Positions 49,049 through 58,138 of a stretch of DNA of 64,000 bases are shown piece after piece; position 1 is the first letter of the stretch; the number at the start of each line of letters is the position of its first letter. The notes beneath the pieces are model-generated. The model saw only the letters and a list, made by a program, of their open reading frames with translations, did no database searches and was not told the DNA's origin. The translations under genes were made by a program, and so were the position numbers. Source of the stretch: Paenibacillus senegalensis JC66 (GTDB lineage Bacteria; Bacillota; Bacilli; Paenibacillales; NBRC-103111); NCBI RefSeq assembly GCF_000285515.1, contig NZ_HE610958.1, forward strand, positions 143,137-207,136, in the 5' to 3' direction.

Positions 49049-49864
49049 TTGGAATGGCGTAATTTATGGCGAGGCGTAGTGATGGGCATAACCGATTTGA
49101 TTCCGGGCATCAGCGGCGGTACAATGGCTGTTATTCTGGGGATATATCAGCGGCTAATCGAAGCGATCAACGGGTTGATAAGCCGGGAGTGGAAGAAGCA
49201 CGTTCTTTATCTGATTCCAGTTGGGCTTGGCATGGTTGCCGCCATATTTGGCTTCAGCCGTGTGATGGACTGGCTTTTAGCAAATGCTGCTCAACCTACC
49301 TATTTCTTTTTTATAGGTCTTATTCTGGGGATTGTTCCCTACTTGTTTAATAAAATAGAATTCCGCCGCACCTTTACACCGCTTCATTACGGACTTTTAC
49401 TAGTTGCGGCGGCCGCGGTTTACGGCATTGGCTTGCTGCGAGCAGAGGAGACGGGAGCTATAATCGAATCTCCGGCGCTGAACGAGTTCATATTCTTGTT
49501 TTTTGCGGGATGGCTGGCCAGTGCGGCGCTAATCCTGCCAGGAATTAGCGGAACGTTTCTTCTTCTGCTGCTTGGCCTTTATCCGACGGTTATCAACGCT
49601 TTAAAAACGTTCAATCTTCCCGTTATCATTGTCGTAGGCGCGGGAATTGTAATTGGCATCCTGCTAACGAGTAAAGTCGTACATGCATTGCTAAAACGAT
49701 TCACCATAGGTACGTATGCGGTGGTCATCGGGATGGTTCTTGGCGCCACTATCGTGATTTTTCCCGGTTTCGGGGGCGGAGCTCTGCAGTTAGTTTTGTC
49801 CATCGTGACTTTTTTGGGCGGACTGGCTGTAGCCGTGTTTTTGGGAAAAATGGCGCATGATTAG
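49049..49864 (+). CDS. popT: DUF368 polyprenyl-phosphate transporter
   Basis: The 271-residue product has eight to nine hydrophobic segments and the DUF368 hallmarks: GVVMGITDLIPGISGGTMAV at the N terminus and LILPGISGTFLLLLLGLYP in the second half, a tandem-inverted arrangement. DUF368 proteins (PopT) were shown to recycle undecaprenyl phosphate across the membrane for wall synthesis. The start is TTG with AAAGGAG ten bases upstream. It is a single gene. Confidence 0.9.
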   Translation: MEWRNLWRGVVMGITDLIPGISGGTMAVILGIYQRLIEAINGLISREWKKHVLYLIPVGLGMVAAIFGFSRVMDWLLANAAQPTYFFFIGLILGIVPYLFNKIEFRRTFTPLHYGLLLVAAAAVYGIGLLRAEETGAIIESPALNEFIFLFFAGWLASAALILPGISGTFLLLLLGLYPTVINALKTFNLPVIIVVGAGIVIGILLTSKVVHALLKRFTIGTYAVVIGMVLGATIVIFPGFGGGALQLVLSIVTFLGGLAVAVFLGKMAHD

Positions 49865-50394
49865 GAATCATTGATTTGGGTATTAGTGAAGTAGGTATTG
49901 GAGAATTAGGAATTCGTGAATTAGAAATTTGTTAATCAGAAATTTGTGAATTAGGAATTAGTGAAGCTGATGCAGGAAAAGGGGTAAGCTGTTTCGGCAC
50001 TGCAATACTCAATTAGAGTAAATACATGGAGCTGGCTCTTTCCTGCATTGTGCTTGGAGAAAAAGTATGTGTCTGCTTACCCTGTAGTATAGGTAAAGCT
50101 CGTTTGCAAAGCTTCGGCTGCTTGGGGGAAGGCATGTTTATAATGTACGTCTTGCAGTACTCTACAGTTAGGTAATAGCTTGTTTGTATGTACGTCTGCA
50201 TACTCCCGCTGGGAAAGGCATATCTCCGCAAAATTCGCTGCTTTAAGTGAAGCGGGAATTTGTACCATCGCCATTGTTGTATGGAATGAGGAAAAACCAC
50301 GGCGAACAACGCCATGGTTTTTTTGTATTCTATGCGTTTTTTCTGTGAACTAAACGCCATGCTGCATTAGTATGATATTTCGTTACTACCTAGG

Positions 50395-51051
50395 TCACAG
50401 CAAAAGAGGGTTGCCACAAAAAGCGTCAGTTAGCGAAGAAAGAATTGGGCGTTCTTGCTTAATCAAAGTCGAGACCACACTACGTAACAAGGGCAAAGAT
50501 ATTCGCCCCCGATACGGTTCGAAAAGCGCCAGATACTTTCTGCTTGACCTTAACCATGCGCAAGTCTTGCTCGGCCTGGTTGTTGTCGAACGGAATGTGA
50601 GCACGCCAAAGAAAGGAAAGGACAGCACGTTGCTCGGTGCTCTTGAGACGTGGAGCTGGCAAATCGAATACCTGTCGCTTTTCATAGTCTTCGCTTTCGA
50701 CGCTAAGAAGCGACTCCGCACAGTCGGGACAACATGTTAGACGATGGAGAATGACCTCATTCGGGGACGTCCACCTGTCATAGCATGGTAGCCCGGATGT
50801 CCCTTGGACGCCCCTTTTTTACCGCCTGGTTTAAGCAGATTCGTTGGCTTGCGCAAGCCATCACTAGAAGACGGTTTGCTGCTGTTTTAGCTGTTCTGTC
50901 CGAGCTGACGTTCCAGCTCATGAACGCGCTCCTCCAGTTGCTGGATGCGCGCGGCCTGCTGTTCAATCGTATCAAGAAGCATTTGAATAAAGGCTGCAAT
51001 TTCTTGGTCGCCTTTCGCAATGGTTAGCACTTGATCGGAATTTAGTTTCAC
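50395..51051 (-). pseudogene. IS66-family transposase relic
   Basis: The N-terminal part (GTG 51051) reads VKLNSDQVLTIAKGDQ, then a leucine-zipper region (QQLEERVHELERQLGQNS) interrupted by TAA where the family has Gln. It continues NSSKPSSSDGLRKP, then CPDC and RQVFDLPAP in another frame, a large internal deletion, and the C-terminal IPFDNNQAEQDLRMVKVKQK. A further frameshift precedes the tail (ISSLTDAFCGNPL-like). The catalytic middle is missing, so it is inactive. Confidence 0.88.
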
Positions 51052-51186
51052 TGCACTTCACTCCTCACCTTCGATATCGTTATCTAAATTATCGGCAAAA
51101 AAATGGGATATGTTTAACCCGCAAGAAAATAAGTTTGTGTCTCGATTGCCTTAGTCCGAGTGTGAAGCTGCCTAAGTAGTAACGAT

Positions 51187-51540
51187 GTTTCTGTGAAAAT
51201 AAAACGCCCTACATGATGAGCAATCTCGGGTAATCGCACCTCAATCATATACCTTGTACTACATTTCGTCTAGAACACTGACTGCAGCCCTTAATAGCTT
51301 AAACCCCGGCATTTGTACGATTTGTCATACAAATCTTGGGTAATTGCCCTTCAATCCCCTGTATTTGTACGACGTTTCATACAAATCTCCGGTATTCCCA
51401 CTTCAACCCCATGCATTTGTACGACATTTCGTACAAAATGCAGGAAACAACAAGCAACAGCAGGCAACAAGCCTGCGCAGCCCGCGAACCCCGCCAACCT
51501 TGCTATTTTCATGCTGGAGTTGTGCCTGAGAATTCAAGAC
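51187..51540. repeat. 52-bp-period palindromic composite repeat, locus C (inverted)
   Basis: This copy lies in the opposite orientation to loci A and B. Palindromes begin at 51311, 51363 and 51415, exactly 52 bp apart, with a decayed one near 51252. TTCTGTGAAAATAAAA marks one end; GCTATTTTCATGCTGGAG the other. The copy is immediately next to the IS66 relic. Confidence 0.85.
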
Positions 51541-51902
51541 AGACATGACTATTTTCGTTTAAAACGCAGGCTGATGGAACGCGAACCCCTACCGAACCTG
51601 GGCCATTTTCGCTGGAATTGCAGCTGATAGACCATATTGTTTTTCGCCACTGCGTCTGGACATGCGCGGGCCTTTGTATGCGGTTTTTCGCATAGAACCA
51701 CCGCGTCCGGACGGTTCACGAGTCACTGCAGGCATTGTCTACGTTACACAATAACCTGCAATGTAATGTCAGACTCACAATTTGGCACTGCCTCTTTTCT
51801 GGCCCAATGCTAATGACTAACCTTATCCAGTTAATGGCTGGCTAACCCCCAGCTAATGACTAACCTTATCCGGATAATGGCTAGCTTACCCCCAGCTAAT
51901 GA

Positions 51903-54029
51903 CTAATCATCTCTACTGCTTAGGACAATACTGCGCTTAGCTCTCCAGACGGCTGCCGCTGCCGATTGTGAGGAGGCCAAACTGCTTTTATCTACCACAA
52001 GCCAGCCTAATTCCTCCTGCTTCAGACCTTTGAACAAAGAAAGGCTTGCGCTGGGCGATACAGCGATCACCGGAATCAGGAGAGTGAAGGAATCCCAAAG
52101 CGCTTTATCGATTCCTTGTCCGACAGCATCGGCTTGCCCCATCAAGCGAATATTCCCTGCCATTTTTGCCGCGGCTGCCCGAATAAAACATTCATGCACG
52201 TGCATAGAAACCAGAAACAGCTCACTTCGCAGCCTGTTGTAGGAAGGGGTAACCCAAGGAGCAGATACCGGCAGCCAATCATATTGCTGCCTGCCGCCGA
52301 CCCTAATGGTACCGCCCTCGTTGGCACTGCCCTCGTTCGGACCCTCCCCATTGGTACCGCCCTCGTTGGCACTGCTCTCGTTCGGACCCTCCCCATTGGT
52401 ACCGCCCTCATTGGCACTGCTCTCGTTCGGACCCTCCCCATTGGTACCGTCCTCGTTGGCACTGCTCTCGTTCGGACCCTCCCCATTGGTACCGTCCTCG
52501 TTGGCACTGCTCTCGTTCGGACTCTCCCCATTGGTACCGCCCTCGTTGGCACTGCTCTCGTTCAGACCCTCCCCATTGGTACCGCCCTCATTGGCACTGC
52601 TCTCGTTCGGACCCTCCCCATTGGTACCGCCCTCGTTAGTACTGCTCTCGTTCAGACTCTCCTCATTGGAACCGCCCTTAGTGGGATCTTGTAGAGATTC
52701 CCGCATGATTCTTGCTTCCTCAGGCATTTGCTGCTCGGTTATCCGCACCTCTTCCAGCAAGAACTCAATCTTTTTGTCGAGCTTGCTTTCATAAGCCAGC
52801 TCGTTAGTGACTTTGGCTTCCAAACCGCTTATGTCATTTTCATACCGGCTCATTGACGAATAGAGTGAGGAAATTTCTTTGTACAGAGTCTGCTCCTTCT
52901 CTGTATGCTCGCGATACGCTTTCGTATTAAGCAGCTTGGAGGTTAAAGGAAAGGGCTTGCTCCGGGATGCCGACAGCTGCTGCTCCAAACCCTCGATCTT
53001 CTGCTTTGTCTGCTGAATGTGCCGATACGACTGCTGCAGCTTATTACGCAGCTGGTTTCTCAGCTCCTCAACCTGCTGCTTTTTTGCTTTAAGCTCATGA
53101 ATTTCCACTTCAAAGTCATTGCAGCGTTTGCTCAGCTCATACCATTGGATCATCGCTTTTTGCTTGGATTCGGCTTCCATCAACGCTGCCTGAAACTGCT
53201 CTCTCGCTGCCAGCCAATCGGCCAAAGCCTTATTTTCCTTTTCCGGGCTGCGAGCCGCGGACTCCAGGGGAGCCGTTTCCTCCGCCACCGCATCTTCCGC
53301 ATGCTTTTCCATTTGCCCGATGATGCTGTCTTTGCCTATAGACATGCCCGATTGCCCTAGTTGGGCAGCCAATAACCCCCAGCTGGCATACGCATACAGT
53401 TGCTGAGCGGCCGATCTGTAGTAGCGGCTTCCTGTCAGCCCGCGATAGCTGTTATGAAGCGCATCATCCCCGGTCAGCTTTTGCACAAAGCTGCGCAAAC
53501 TGTCCTCATGCTGCGAGATGACCGTCATTTCATAACCGGCGATCTTCGGATCGAGGGTATAGACTTTATTTCCGCTTACCGTTTTCAGATAAGTAAAAGC
53601 ATTCCTGGGCTCACTATAGGTAACCAGCTGCCTGGCTCTTTCCACCATCAGATGTGCTGCTGCCTCTTTAAGCCACTCCGTGCTGTCCTCTAAAGATGCA
53701 GAATGGACATGAACCATGCCTTGCTGCTTGGCCAAGGCCTTAAGCACATAATGAAGATTGGATTGAGCAAAAGGAGATACCGGCTTGTCAGGATCATCCG
53801 GCCACTTGCCAAGCGAATGTTCATAGGGTGACAAAGGAACCGTGTCAGCGGAGGCAGAGGAGCTGTCCTCTACCTGACTGCCATCCCCGAATTTGGTTAC
53901 GTACTGCTTGAAAGCCTCGCCCGGCTCCGTCGTATGAAGCTGTTCAGCAATACGCTCCAGCTCCTTATTCATGCTGGTTTCTTTGTCTGTACGTTTCAGC
54001 CACTCCAAAATTTGCTGCTTAGGTTGCAA
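51903..54029 (-). CDS. Helicase-like protein lacking ATPase motifs, 708 aa
   Basis: The overall pattern follows superfamily 1 AAA_11/AAA_12 helicase-like proteins: WPDDPDKPVSPFAQ, VVERA-like LMVERARQL, YYRSAAQQLY...SWGLLAAQLG, a long coiled coil (about 270-445), LFLVSMHVHECFIRAAA, FKGLKQEELGWLVVD and VWRAKRSIV. Where the family has GPPGTGKTT, this protein has HSASLEDST (about 109-117). Where it has DEAGQATPQ, it has DKSSLASSQ (680-688). The protein ends there, before the remaining helicase motifs. A 45-bp minisatellite encodes residues of about 455-576. The long intact frame argues for a retained non-catalytic protein. Family alignment is from memory. Confidence 0.7.
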   Translation of the reverse strand: MQPKQQILEWLKRTDKETSMNKELERIAEQLHTTEPGEAFKQYVTKFGDGSQVEDSSSASADTVPLSPYEHSLGKWPDDPDKPVSPFAQSNLHYVLKALAKQQGMVHVHSASLEDSTEWLKEAAAHLMVERARQLVTYSEPRNAFTYLKTVSGNKVYTLDPKIAGYEMTVISQHEDSLRSFVQKLTGDDALHNSYRGLTGSRYYRSAAQQLYAYASWGLLAAQLGQSGMSIGKDSIIGQMEKHAEDAVAEETAPLESAARSPEKENKALADWLAAREQFQAALMEAESKQKAMIQWYELSKRCNDFEVEIHELKAKKQQVEELRNQLRNKLQQSYRHIQQTKQKIEGLEQQLSASRSKPFPLTSKLLNTKAYREHTEKEQTLYKEISSLYSSMSRYENDISGLEAKVTNELAYESKLDKKIEFLLEEVRITEQQMPEEARIMRESLQDPTKGGSNEESLNESSTNEGGTNGEGPNESSANEGGTNGEGLNESSANEGGTNGESPNESSANEDGTNGEGPNESSANEDGTNGEGPNESSANEGGTNGEGPNESSANEGGTNGEGPNEGSANEGGTIRVGGRQQYDWLPVSAPWVTPSYNRLRSELFLVSMHVHECFIRAAAAKMAGNIRLMGQADAVGQGIDKALWDSFTLLIPVIAVSPSASLSLFKGLKQEELGWLVVDKSSLASSQSAAAAVWRAKRSIVLSSRDD
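52306..52665 (-). repeat. 45-bp coding minisatellite (NEGGTNGEGPNESSA)
   Basis: About eight copies of a 45-bp unit encode the 15-residue repeat NEGGTNGEGPNESSA with single-residue variants (EDG, GEGL, GESP). The tract lies between the coiled coil and the C-terminal part of the helicase-like protein and keeps frame throughout. Confidence 0.95.
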
Positions 54030-54380
54030 GGCCGTCCATCCTTCCGCTGTGCTTTTTTTCTAGTATACCATTATGTCCACCCTTCAAGAAAAATTTCCCA
54101 CCCCCCTGGAAGCCTGGAATAAGAAACTGGACCATGGTCGAGGACTATTTATTGCATAGGTCCGGCGAGCTGCAATGAGATACCGTGCTATAATGTTCAT
54201 ACTTTCAGATTTTGCATAAATCCCTAAGAGGACTTAAACAAACAATAAGAGGATTAATCAAACGAGACATAGATTCTTAACAGTCTTTCTTGTTTTATTA
54301 CCGCTTGTAGAGAGTTCGAATTAGGCAAAATGCTTACCTTAGTGATCAACCCGAAAAAAAAGAATAGGAGTCCAATGCAT
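54030..54380. other. Divergent promoter region
   Basis: It separates the helicase-like gene (minus) from the DUF4097 gene (plus). An extended -10, TGCTATAAT (TATAAT 54189-54194), faces the DUF4097 gene. I see no further structure. Confidence 0.4.
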
Positions 54381-55382
54381 ATGCAAAGAAAATTAAGCCT
54401 AGGTTCACTTCTTGTCATCGGAGGGCTAATTGCCGTTGTTCTGATAATCGGCGGCAATTATATCAGCCGGTTCTTACCGTGGAACTCTCCAGATCTGGTG
54501 GAGCTGGAGGCAGAGCCTGTTCGTCATATCAAAATCAACTCCGGCAGCACCAAGGTTCAACTTGTCCCGACAAATGGAGATCAAGTGAAGTCTCATTTGG
54601 AACAGCGTTCCTTATTGGGTCAGTACCAAATGAAGGTCACCTCTTCACGGGATCAAGTGGAAATCCAAGTGGTCCGAAAAGGGCTTCCTATGAATTTCCG
54701 CGGTCTTTTCCGCTCTGAGCTTACCGTGTATTTGCCCGAACGGGTATGGGAATCCTTGCAGGTCGAAGCTGGCAGCGGCAAAATTACGGCTGCCGACATC
54801 ACAGCTGAAGAAGTTACGGTAAATACAGGATCAGGAACTATAGAGCTGAATGATTTGCGTGCTGATGAATTAAATGTAAAAGCTGGCAGCGGCAAGGTTG
54901 AATTAACGGATATTGAAGCCGATCATTTGGACGCCACCGTAAGCTCCGGCAAACTCGTTGTTGACGGCTATACAGCGGACTACTTTCAATTTCAGGCTGG
55001 CAGCGGCGATGTCAGTGTTGCCAATGGAGAAGGCGAATTGTATGGTTCTACCGGCAGCGGCAGCATCACCGTAACCCTGGATCAGCTGCTTCATCCGGCT
55101 TCGCTCGAAGCTGGCAGCGGCAAAATAAAGGTCGATACAGAGCAAATTCTCGCCGACCTGGATGTTCAAGCAGGCAGTGGAAAAATTGAGGTCCATGTAA
55201 GCGACCCGGATGCCTTGAATGTGGACTACAGAGGGCGATCCGGCAGGGCTACAATAGCTAAAGATTTCAATTATACAACTCAAGACAGTCATCGAATCAC
55301 CGGATATTTTGGTACCGGGGGCAAGGATGCCACCTTGAGCGTAAGTATAGGATCAGGAAGCTTCACCCTATCTTCTCGATAA
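54381..55382 (+). CDS. DUF4097 beta-repeat membrane-anchored protein
   Basis: The 333-residue product has one N-terminal membrane segment (LGSLLVIGGLIAVVLIIGGN) and an extracytoplasmic right-handed beta-repeat domain. Repeats such as VEAGSGKITAADI, VNTGSGTIELNDL, VKAGSGKVELTDI and LEAGSGKIKVDTE are diagnostic of DUF4097 (putative adhesin, LiaG-like). These proteins are often tied to envelope-stress systems, but none is adjacent. ATGs at 54375 and 54381 are both possible; the GGAG spacing favours 54381. Confidence 0.85.
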   Translation: MQRKLSLGSLLVIGGLIAVVLIIGGNYISRFLPWNSPDLVELEAEPVRHIKINSGSTKVQLVPTNGDQVKSHLEQRSLLGQYQMKVTSSRDQVEIQVVRKGLPMNFRGLFRSELTVYLPERVWESLQVEAGSGKITAADITAEEVTVNTGSGTIELNDLRADELNVKAGSGKVELTDIEADHLDATVSSGKLVVDGYTADYFQFQAGSGDVSVANGEGELYGSTGSGSITVTLDQLLHPASLEAGSGKIKVDTEQILADLDVQAGSGKIEVHVSDPDALNVDYRGRSGRATIAKDFNYTTQDSHRITGYFGTGGKDATLSVSIGSGSFTLSSR

Positions 55383-55507
55383 TGCTGCGTCCTCTGCCAT
55401 GGGTATATGGACAATCCCAAATTCAACCAAACTCCAAGTAGAAAAGGGACAAATTCTTGCGATTGAATAAACATAATCGCTGAATTCGTCCCTTTAAAGA
55501 TGTAGGA

Positions 55508-56296
55508 TTATATATAGAGAATCGCTGTTACGGGATAATGATCACTCGGAAATTGCCCTTCTATCAGCGTATTAATAATCTGTGCTTTAATTATTTGGGC
55601 TTCACCCTTGGTTAGAATCCAATCAATCCGGTGCTGGCCTCCGTCCGGACGAGTATAGCCGGTGAAGCTGCCGAGCGTTTCATTGTCGCGAGAAGCCGCC
55701 TCAAACCATGTATCCTGGAAACCGCCTTCTCCAGTGAGGTAGCGGTAAGGCTCGCTGTCTTCCCCCGCATTGAAATCTCCCGTAAGGATAACCGGGCATC
55801 CGCTTGCGAACCGGTCTGCCTCTGCAGCCAGAAGCCGGGCTCCCTTGCCCCTCGCCTCCTCCGACTGATGATCAAGGTGGGTGTTAAGCAGGTAGAAGGC
55901 TTTGCCGGACTGCCTGTCTTCAAAACGCCCCCAGGTGGCCATCCTCGCATGGTGATTGCCCCAAGTCTTGGAGCCTATCATCATCGGGGTATCCGACAGC
56001 CAAAAATGGCCGTATTCAGTAAGCTCCAGTCGACTGCGATTATAAAATATCGCCATAAACTCTCCCTGGCTGCCGCCATCCCTGCCTTCGCCAATCCACT
56101 CATAATCCGGCAGCAAAGCTTGCAAGTCCTTAACTTGTCCAAACATGCCTTCCTGCGTGCCTATGATGTCAGGGGCTTGTTCGGTTATAAGCTTCTGGAT
56201 GCGCAGCCTGCGCTCTTCCCAGGAATTGGGGGATAAATCGCACTCCACCCGGACATTATAAGTCATTATTCTCAATTCATTAGCAGAAGTACTCAA
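55508..56296 (-). CDS. Endonuclease/exonuclease/phosphatase family protein
   Basis: The 262-residue product has the EEP fold: MTYNVRVE (Asn), IIGTQEGMFGQV (metal-binding Glu), LNTHLDHQSEEARGKGA (His/Asp), LTGDFNAGEDSEPYRYL (Asp/Asn), RIDWIL and the terminal SDHYPVTAIL (Asp-His). It has no signal peptide. I place the start at TTG 56296 (MSTSANELRIMTYN), eight bases after AGGGAG; the frame is open to 56434 but the extra residues are not family-like. The substrate could be a phosphodiester or sugar phosphate. Confidence 0.88.
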   Translation of the reverse strand: MSTSANELRIMTYNVRVECDLSPNSWEERRLRIQKLITEQAPDIIGTQEGMFGQVKDLQALLPDYEWIGEGRDGGSQGEFMAIFYNRSRLELTEYGHFWLSDTPMMIGSKTWGNHHARMATWGRFEDRQSGKAFYLLNTHLDHQSEEARGKGARLLAAEADRFASGCPVILTGDFNAGEDSEPYRYLTGEGGFQDTWFEAASRDNETLGSFTGYTRPDGGQHRIDWILTKGEAQIIKAQIINTLIEGQFPSDHYPVTAILYI

Positions 56297-56458
56297 GCGG
56301 ACGACTCCCTTCCATTGTGGTGAACGATTAATGTTTGTTGTTGTGGTTGCGAATCCTTCTACCGGATTATCTCCAAGAAAAGCTTGCTTACAAAAACTTT
56401 GGACCCACGCTTTCGCAGCAAGCTGTCCCTGCAACCACGAATAGCTTCTCTCTCTGTG

Positions 56459-57055
56459 CTAGCCGTTTAACTGAATTAAGCGGAATTGCTCCGCCTGCAG
56501 CTCGATAATCGAAATCCCAGTGTTATCCTTGGATAGATTACGGTAATTACGCATCGGCATTTCCAGCATTCTGGCCAGATATATTCTAAACAAAGTATTA
56601 TGTGCCACCACAGCCACACAGCCGCCCTCATGCCGCTTGCTTATCTCCGCAAAAAAACTTGCCGCCCGATCGGCCACCTGCCCGGCCGTTTCGCCGCTGC
56701 CTCCAGCAGGATAAAGCTCCGGTTCGGTAATCCAGAGCTTCCAGCCCTGCGGGTCGCGTTCCGAGATCTGCGCCCCCTTCCAGCCTTCCCATTGACCGAA
56801 GTCAATCTCAACCAGCCGTTCATCCCGGGTTATATCAAGCTTATGATGGGTTTGCAGCGCCTGGGCAGACAAGACGGCTCTCTGTAGAGTAGAGCTGTAT
56901 ATCGCATCGAACGATACCTCTTTTAATCTCAATGCGGTATTGTGAATTTGCCGCTGGCCTTCCTCAGACAGGCCAATATCTGTACGACCGCAATAGCGGT
57001 TGCCATCGCGGTTCCAATCGGTTTCTCCGTGGCGCAGCAAATAAAATCGTGTCAT
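56459..57055 (-). CDS. Histidine phosphatase family protein (PhoE/CobC-like)
   Basis: The 198-residue product has the classical catalytic motif LLRHGETDWN, then GLSEEGQRQ, YSSTLQRAVLSAQAL, the acid/base region LVEIDFGQWEGW and VVAHNTLFRIYLA. It resembles broad-specificity phosphatases (PhoE) and alpha-ribazole phosphatase; no cobalamin genes are near. AGGAGG lies eight bases before the ATG. The EEP gene follows at 163 bases on the same strand. Confidence 0.9.
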   Translation of the reverse strand: MTRFYLLRHGETDWNRDGNRYCGRTDIGLSEEGQRQIHNTALRLKEVSFDAIYSSTLQRAVLSAQALQTHHKLDITRDERLVEIDFGQWEGWKGAQISERDPQGWKLWITEPELYPAGGSGETAGQVADRAASFFAEISKRHEGGCVAVVAHNTLFRIYLARMLEMPMRNYRNLSKDNTGISIIELQAEQFRLIQLNG

Positions 57056-57285
57056 GCCATGTGCCTCCTTGATTAAAAATAAGCAGCCGGGGAAGAACTG
57101 CTATATATGGATTCAATAAACATTAATAAGCATCGGACAATTGTTCACTGCTGAGTAATAGGTTCGAAAACACAGCTTTGATTATTCTACCATATCGCCT
57201 ACGTGATTGGAACCTGCCTGCACTCTTTCTGCTTAGTCAAAAATGCAGCTCATAGGAAACCGGGGGCTGGCGATAGTCCCCGTGC

Positions 57286-57291
57286 TATAAT
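57286..57291 (+). promoter_or_regulatory. Extended -10 upstream of the 155-aa gene
   Basis: TGC-TATAAT about 40 bases before the start. The -35 region is poor, as expected for an extended -10 promoter. Confidence 0.5.
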
Positions 57292-57330
57292 AGAGCAAGA
57301 GTTAGTTGGATGAGAAAGGGCGGATGAAGA

Positions 57331-57798
57331 ATGAAACTGTCACTGAAGGAAAAAGAGAGGGTATCCCATATCGAGCTGGAAGAGCGGCTGGAAACTGTCA
57401 AGATCTTAAGCAGCAGCGACACGGAAAGCTATGAAGTAATGAAAGACTCTTTCACTGGCGAGCACTACTTAATGTACCATTACACTCATTTGAATGTGGC
57501 GGAAGGCGGTCATAAGGAAACCTACTTCCACTTCATGCCGATTGAACACGATGCTGTAATAGCTATCGTACTGGGGGAGGAACCGTTCGACTATCCGCAG
57601 CATTGGAAGCATCCCTTTCTGCGCAATAGCTCGGATGATGATTCCTATGTATGGTTCGATCCGGGATATGCGGATTCCTATGAGCATTACGAAGCAATCG
57701 GCAAGCAAATTAGCGACAAGCTGCTCCGCTTCAAGCAGGAAGGCAAGCTTGATCCTGAGTCGGTACGCAAGCTGATGGATGAATTAGACCGGTTATAA
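57331..57798 (+). CDS. Hypothetical protein, 155 aa
   Basis: I do not recognise the family. The soluble acidic protein is rich in aromatic residues (YHYTHLNVAEGGHKETYFHF; YVWFDPGYADSYEHYE) and ends in a predicted helix, PESVRKLMDELDRL. An extended -10 promoter and a purine-rich leader (AAAGGGCGGATGAAGA) support expression. The coding style is that of a native gene. It is convergent with the LCP gene, from which it is separated by a MITE-like element. Confidence 0.7.
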   Translation: MKLSLKEKERVSHIELEERLETVKILSSSDTESYEVMKDSFTGEHYLMYHYTHLNVAEGGHKETYFHFMPIEHDAVIAIVLGEEPFDYPQHWKHPFLRNSSDDDSYVWFDPGYADSYEHYEAIGKQISDKLLRFKQEGKLDPESVRKLMDELDRL

Positions 57799-57821
57799 AG
57801 ATTGCTGCACAGCCAAAGCGA

Positions 57822-58086
57822 GGGGCTGTCCAGTAAGCCCCTATATCAGGGCAATACCTCGCTTGGTAGCACATTTTTCTCTTCTCCATCACCTAGAGGA
57901 AGTGTTGGGTGCATGGTATCCTGTTTAGCAGCAGTCGTTAGATTACACAAAAAAAATCGCCCTTTCTTGAGTTGGTGGTGTGGTAACTTCCATTCTTCAA
58001 GATTTGGCGATTTTTTGTTCCTTTTTTAAAATCCAATGAAACGGGCCGACCATCAGTAAGATTACACTGACTTTCTGAACAGCCCC
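57822..58086. mobile_element. MITE-like element with GGGGCTGT terminal inverted repeats
   Basis: A 265-bp segment begins GGGGCTGTCCAG and ends CTGAACAGCCCC, inverted termini of about 12 bases with two mismatches. Inside is a long imperfect hairpin (AAAAAATCGCC at about 57954 with GGCGATTTTTT at about 58007), which could end transcription both ways. There is no coding capacity and no obvious target duplication. It may be a decayed IS remnant. Confidence 0.55.
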
Positions 58087-58138
58087 AATTCGCTCCGGGC
58101 CCGCTGCAGCGGCAAATGTGTGCGGTTTTTCAGTGAAA
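58087..58138. repeat. Dispersed 50-bp module, second copy
   Basis: AATTCGCTCCGGGCCC, GCTGCAGCGGC and TGCGGTTTTTCAGTGAAA match the inverse of 23697-23750. It directly abuts the MITE-like element and the LCP stop. Confidence 0.6.

Larger units (their letters stand above)
49865..51902. other. Two-kilobase intergenic region with IS66 relic and repeat locus C
   Basis: After popT there are degenerate 15-bp repeats of GAATTAGGAATTNGT (49865-49970). A bidirectional hairpin AAAACCACGGCG...CGCCATGGTTTT lies at about 50290-50322. Then come the IS66 relic (50395-51051) and repeat locus C. Near 51820-51905 a short direct repeat of CTAATGACTAACCTTATCC occurs at the end of the next gene. No intact gene is seen. 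Confidence 0.55.

Noticed and set aside
52116-52794. Plus-strand frames with Leu/Pro/Thr repeats
   Set aside because: Shadow frames created by the 45-bp minisatellite, whose length is a multiple of three.
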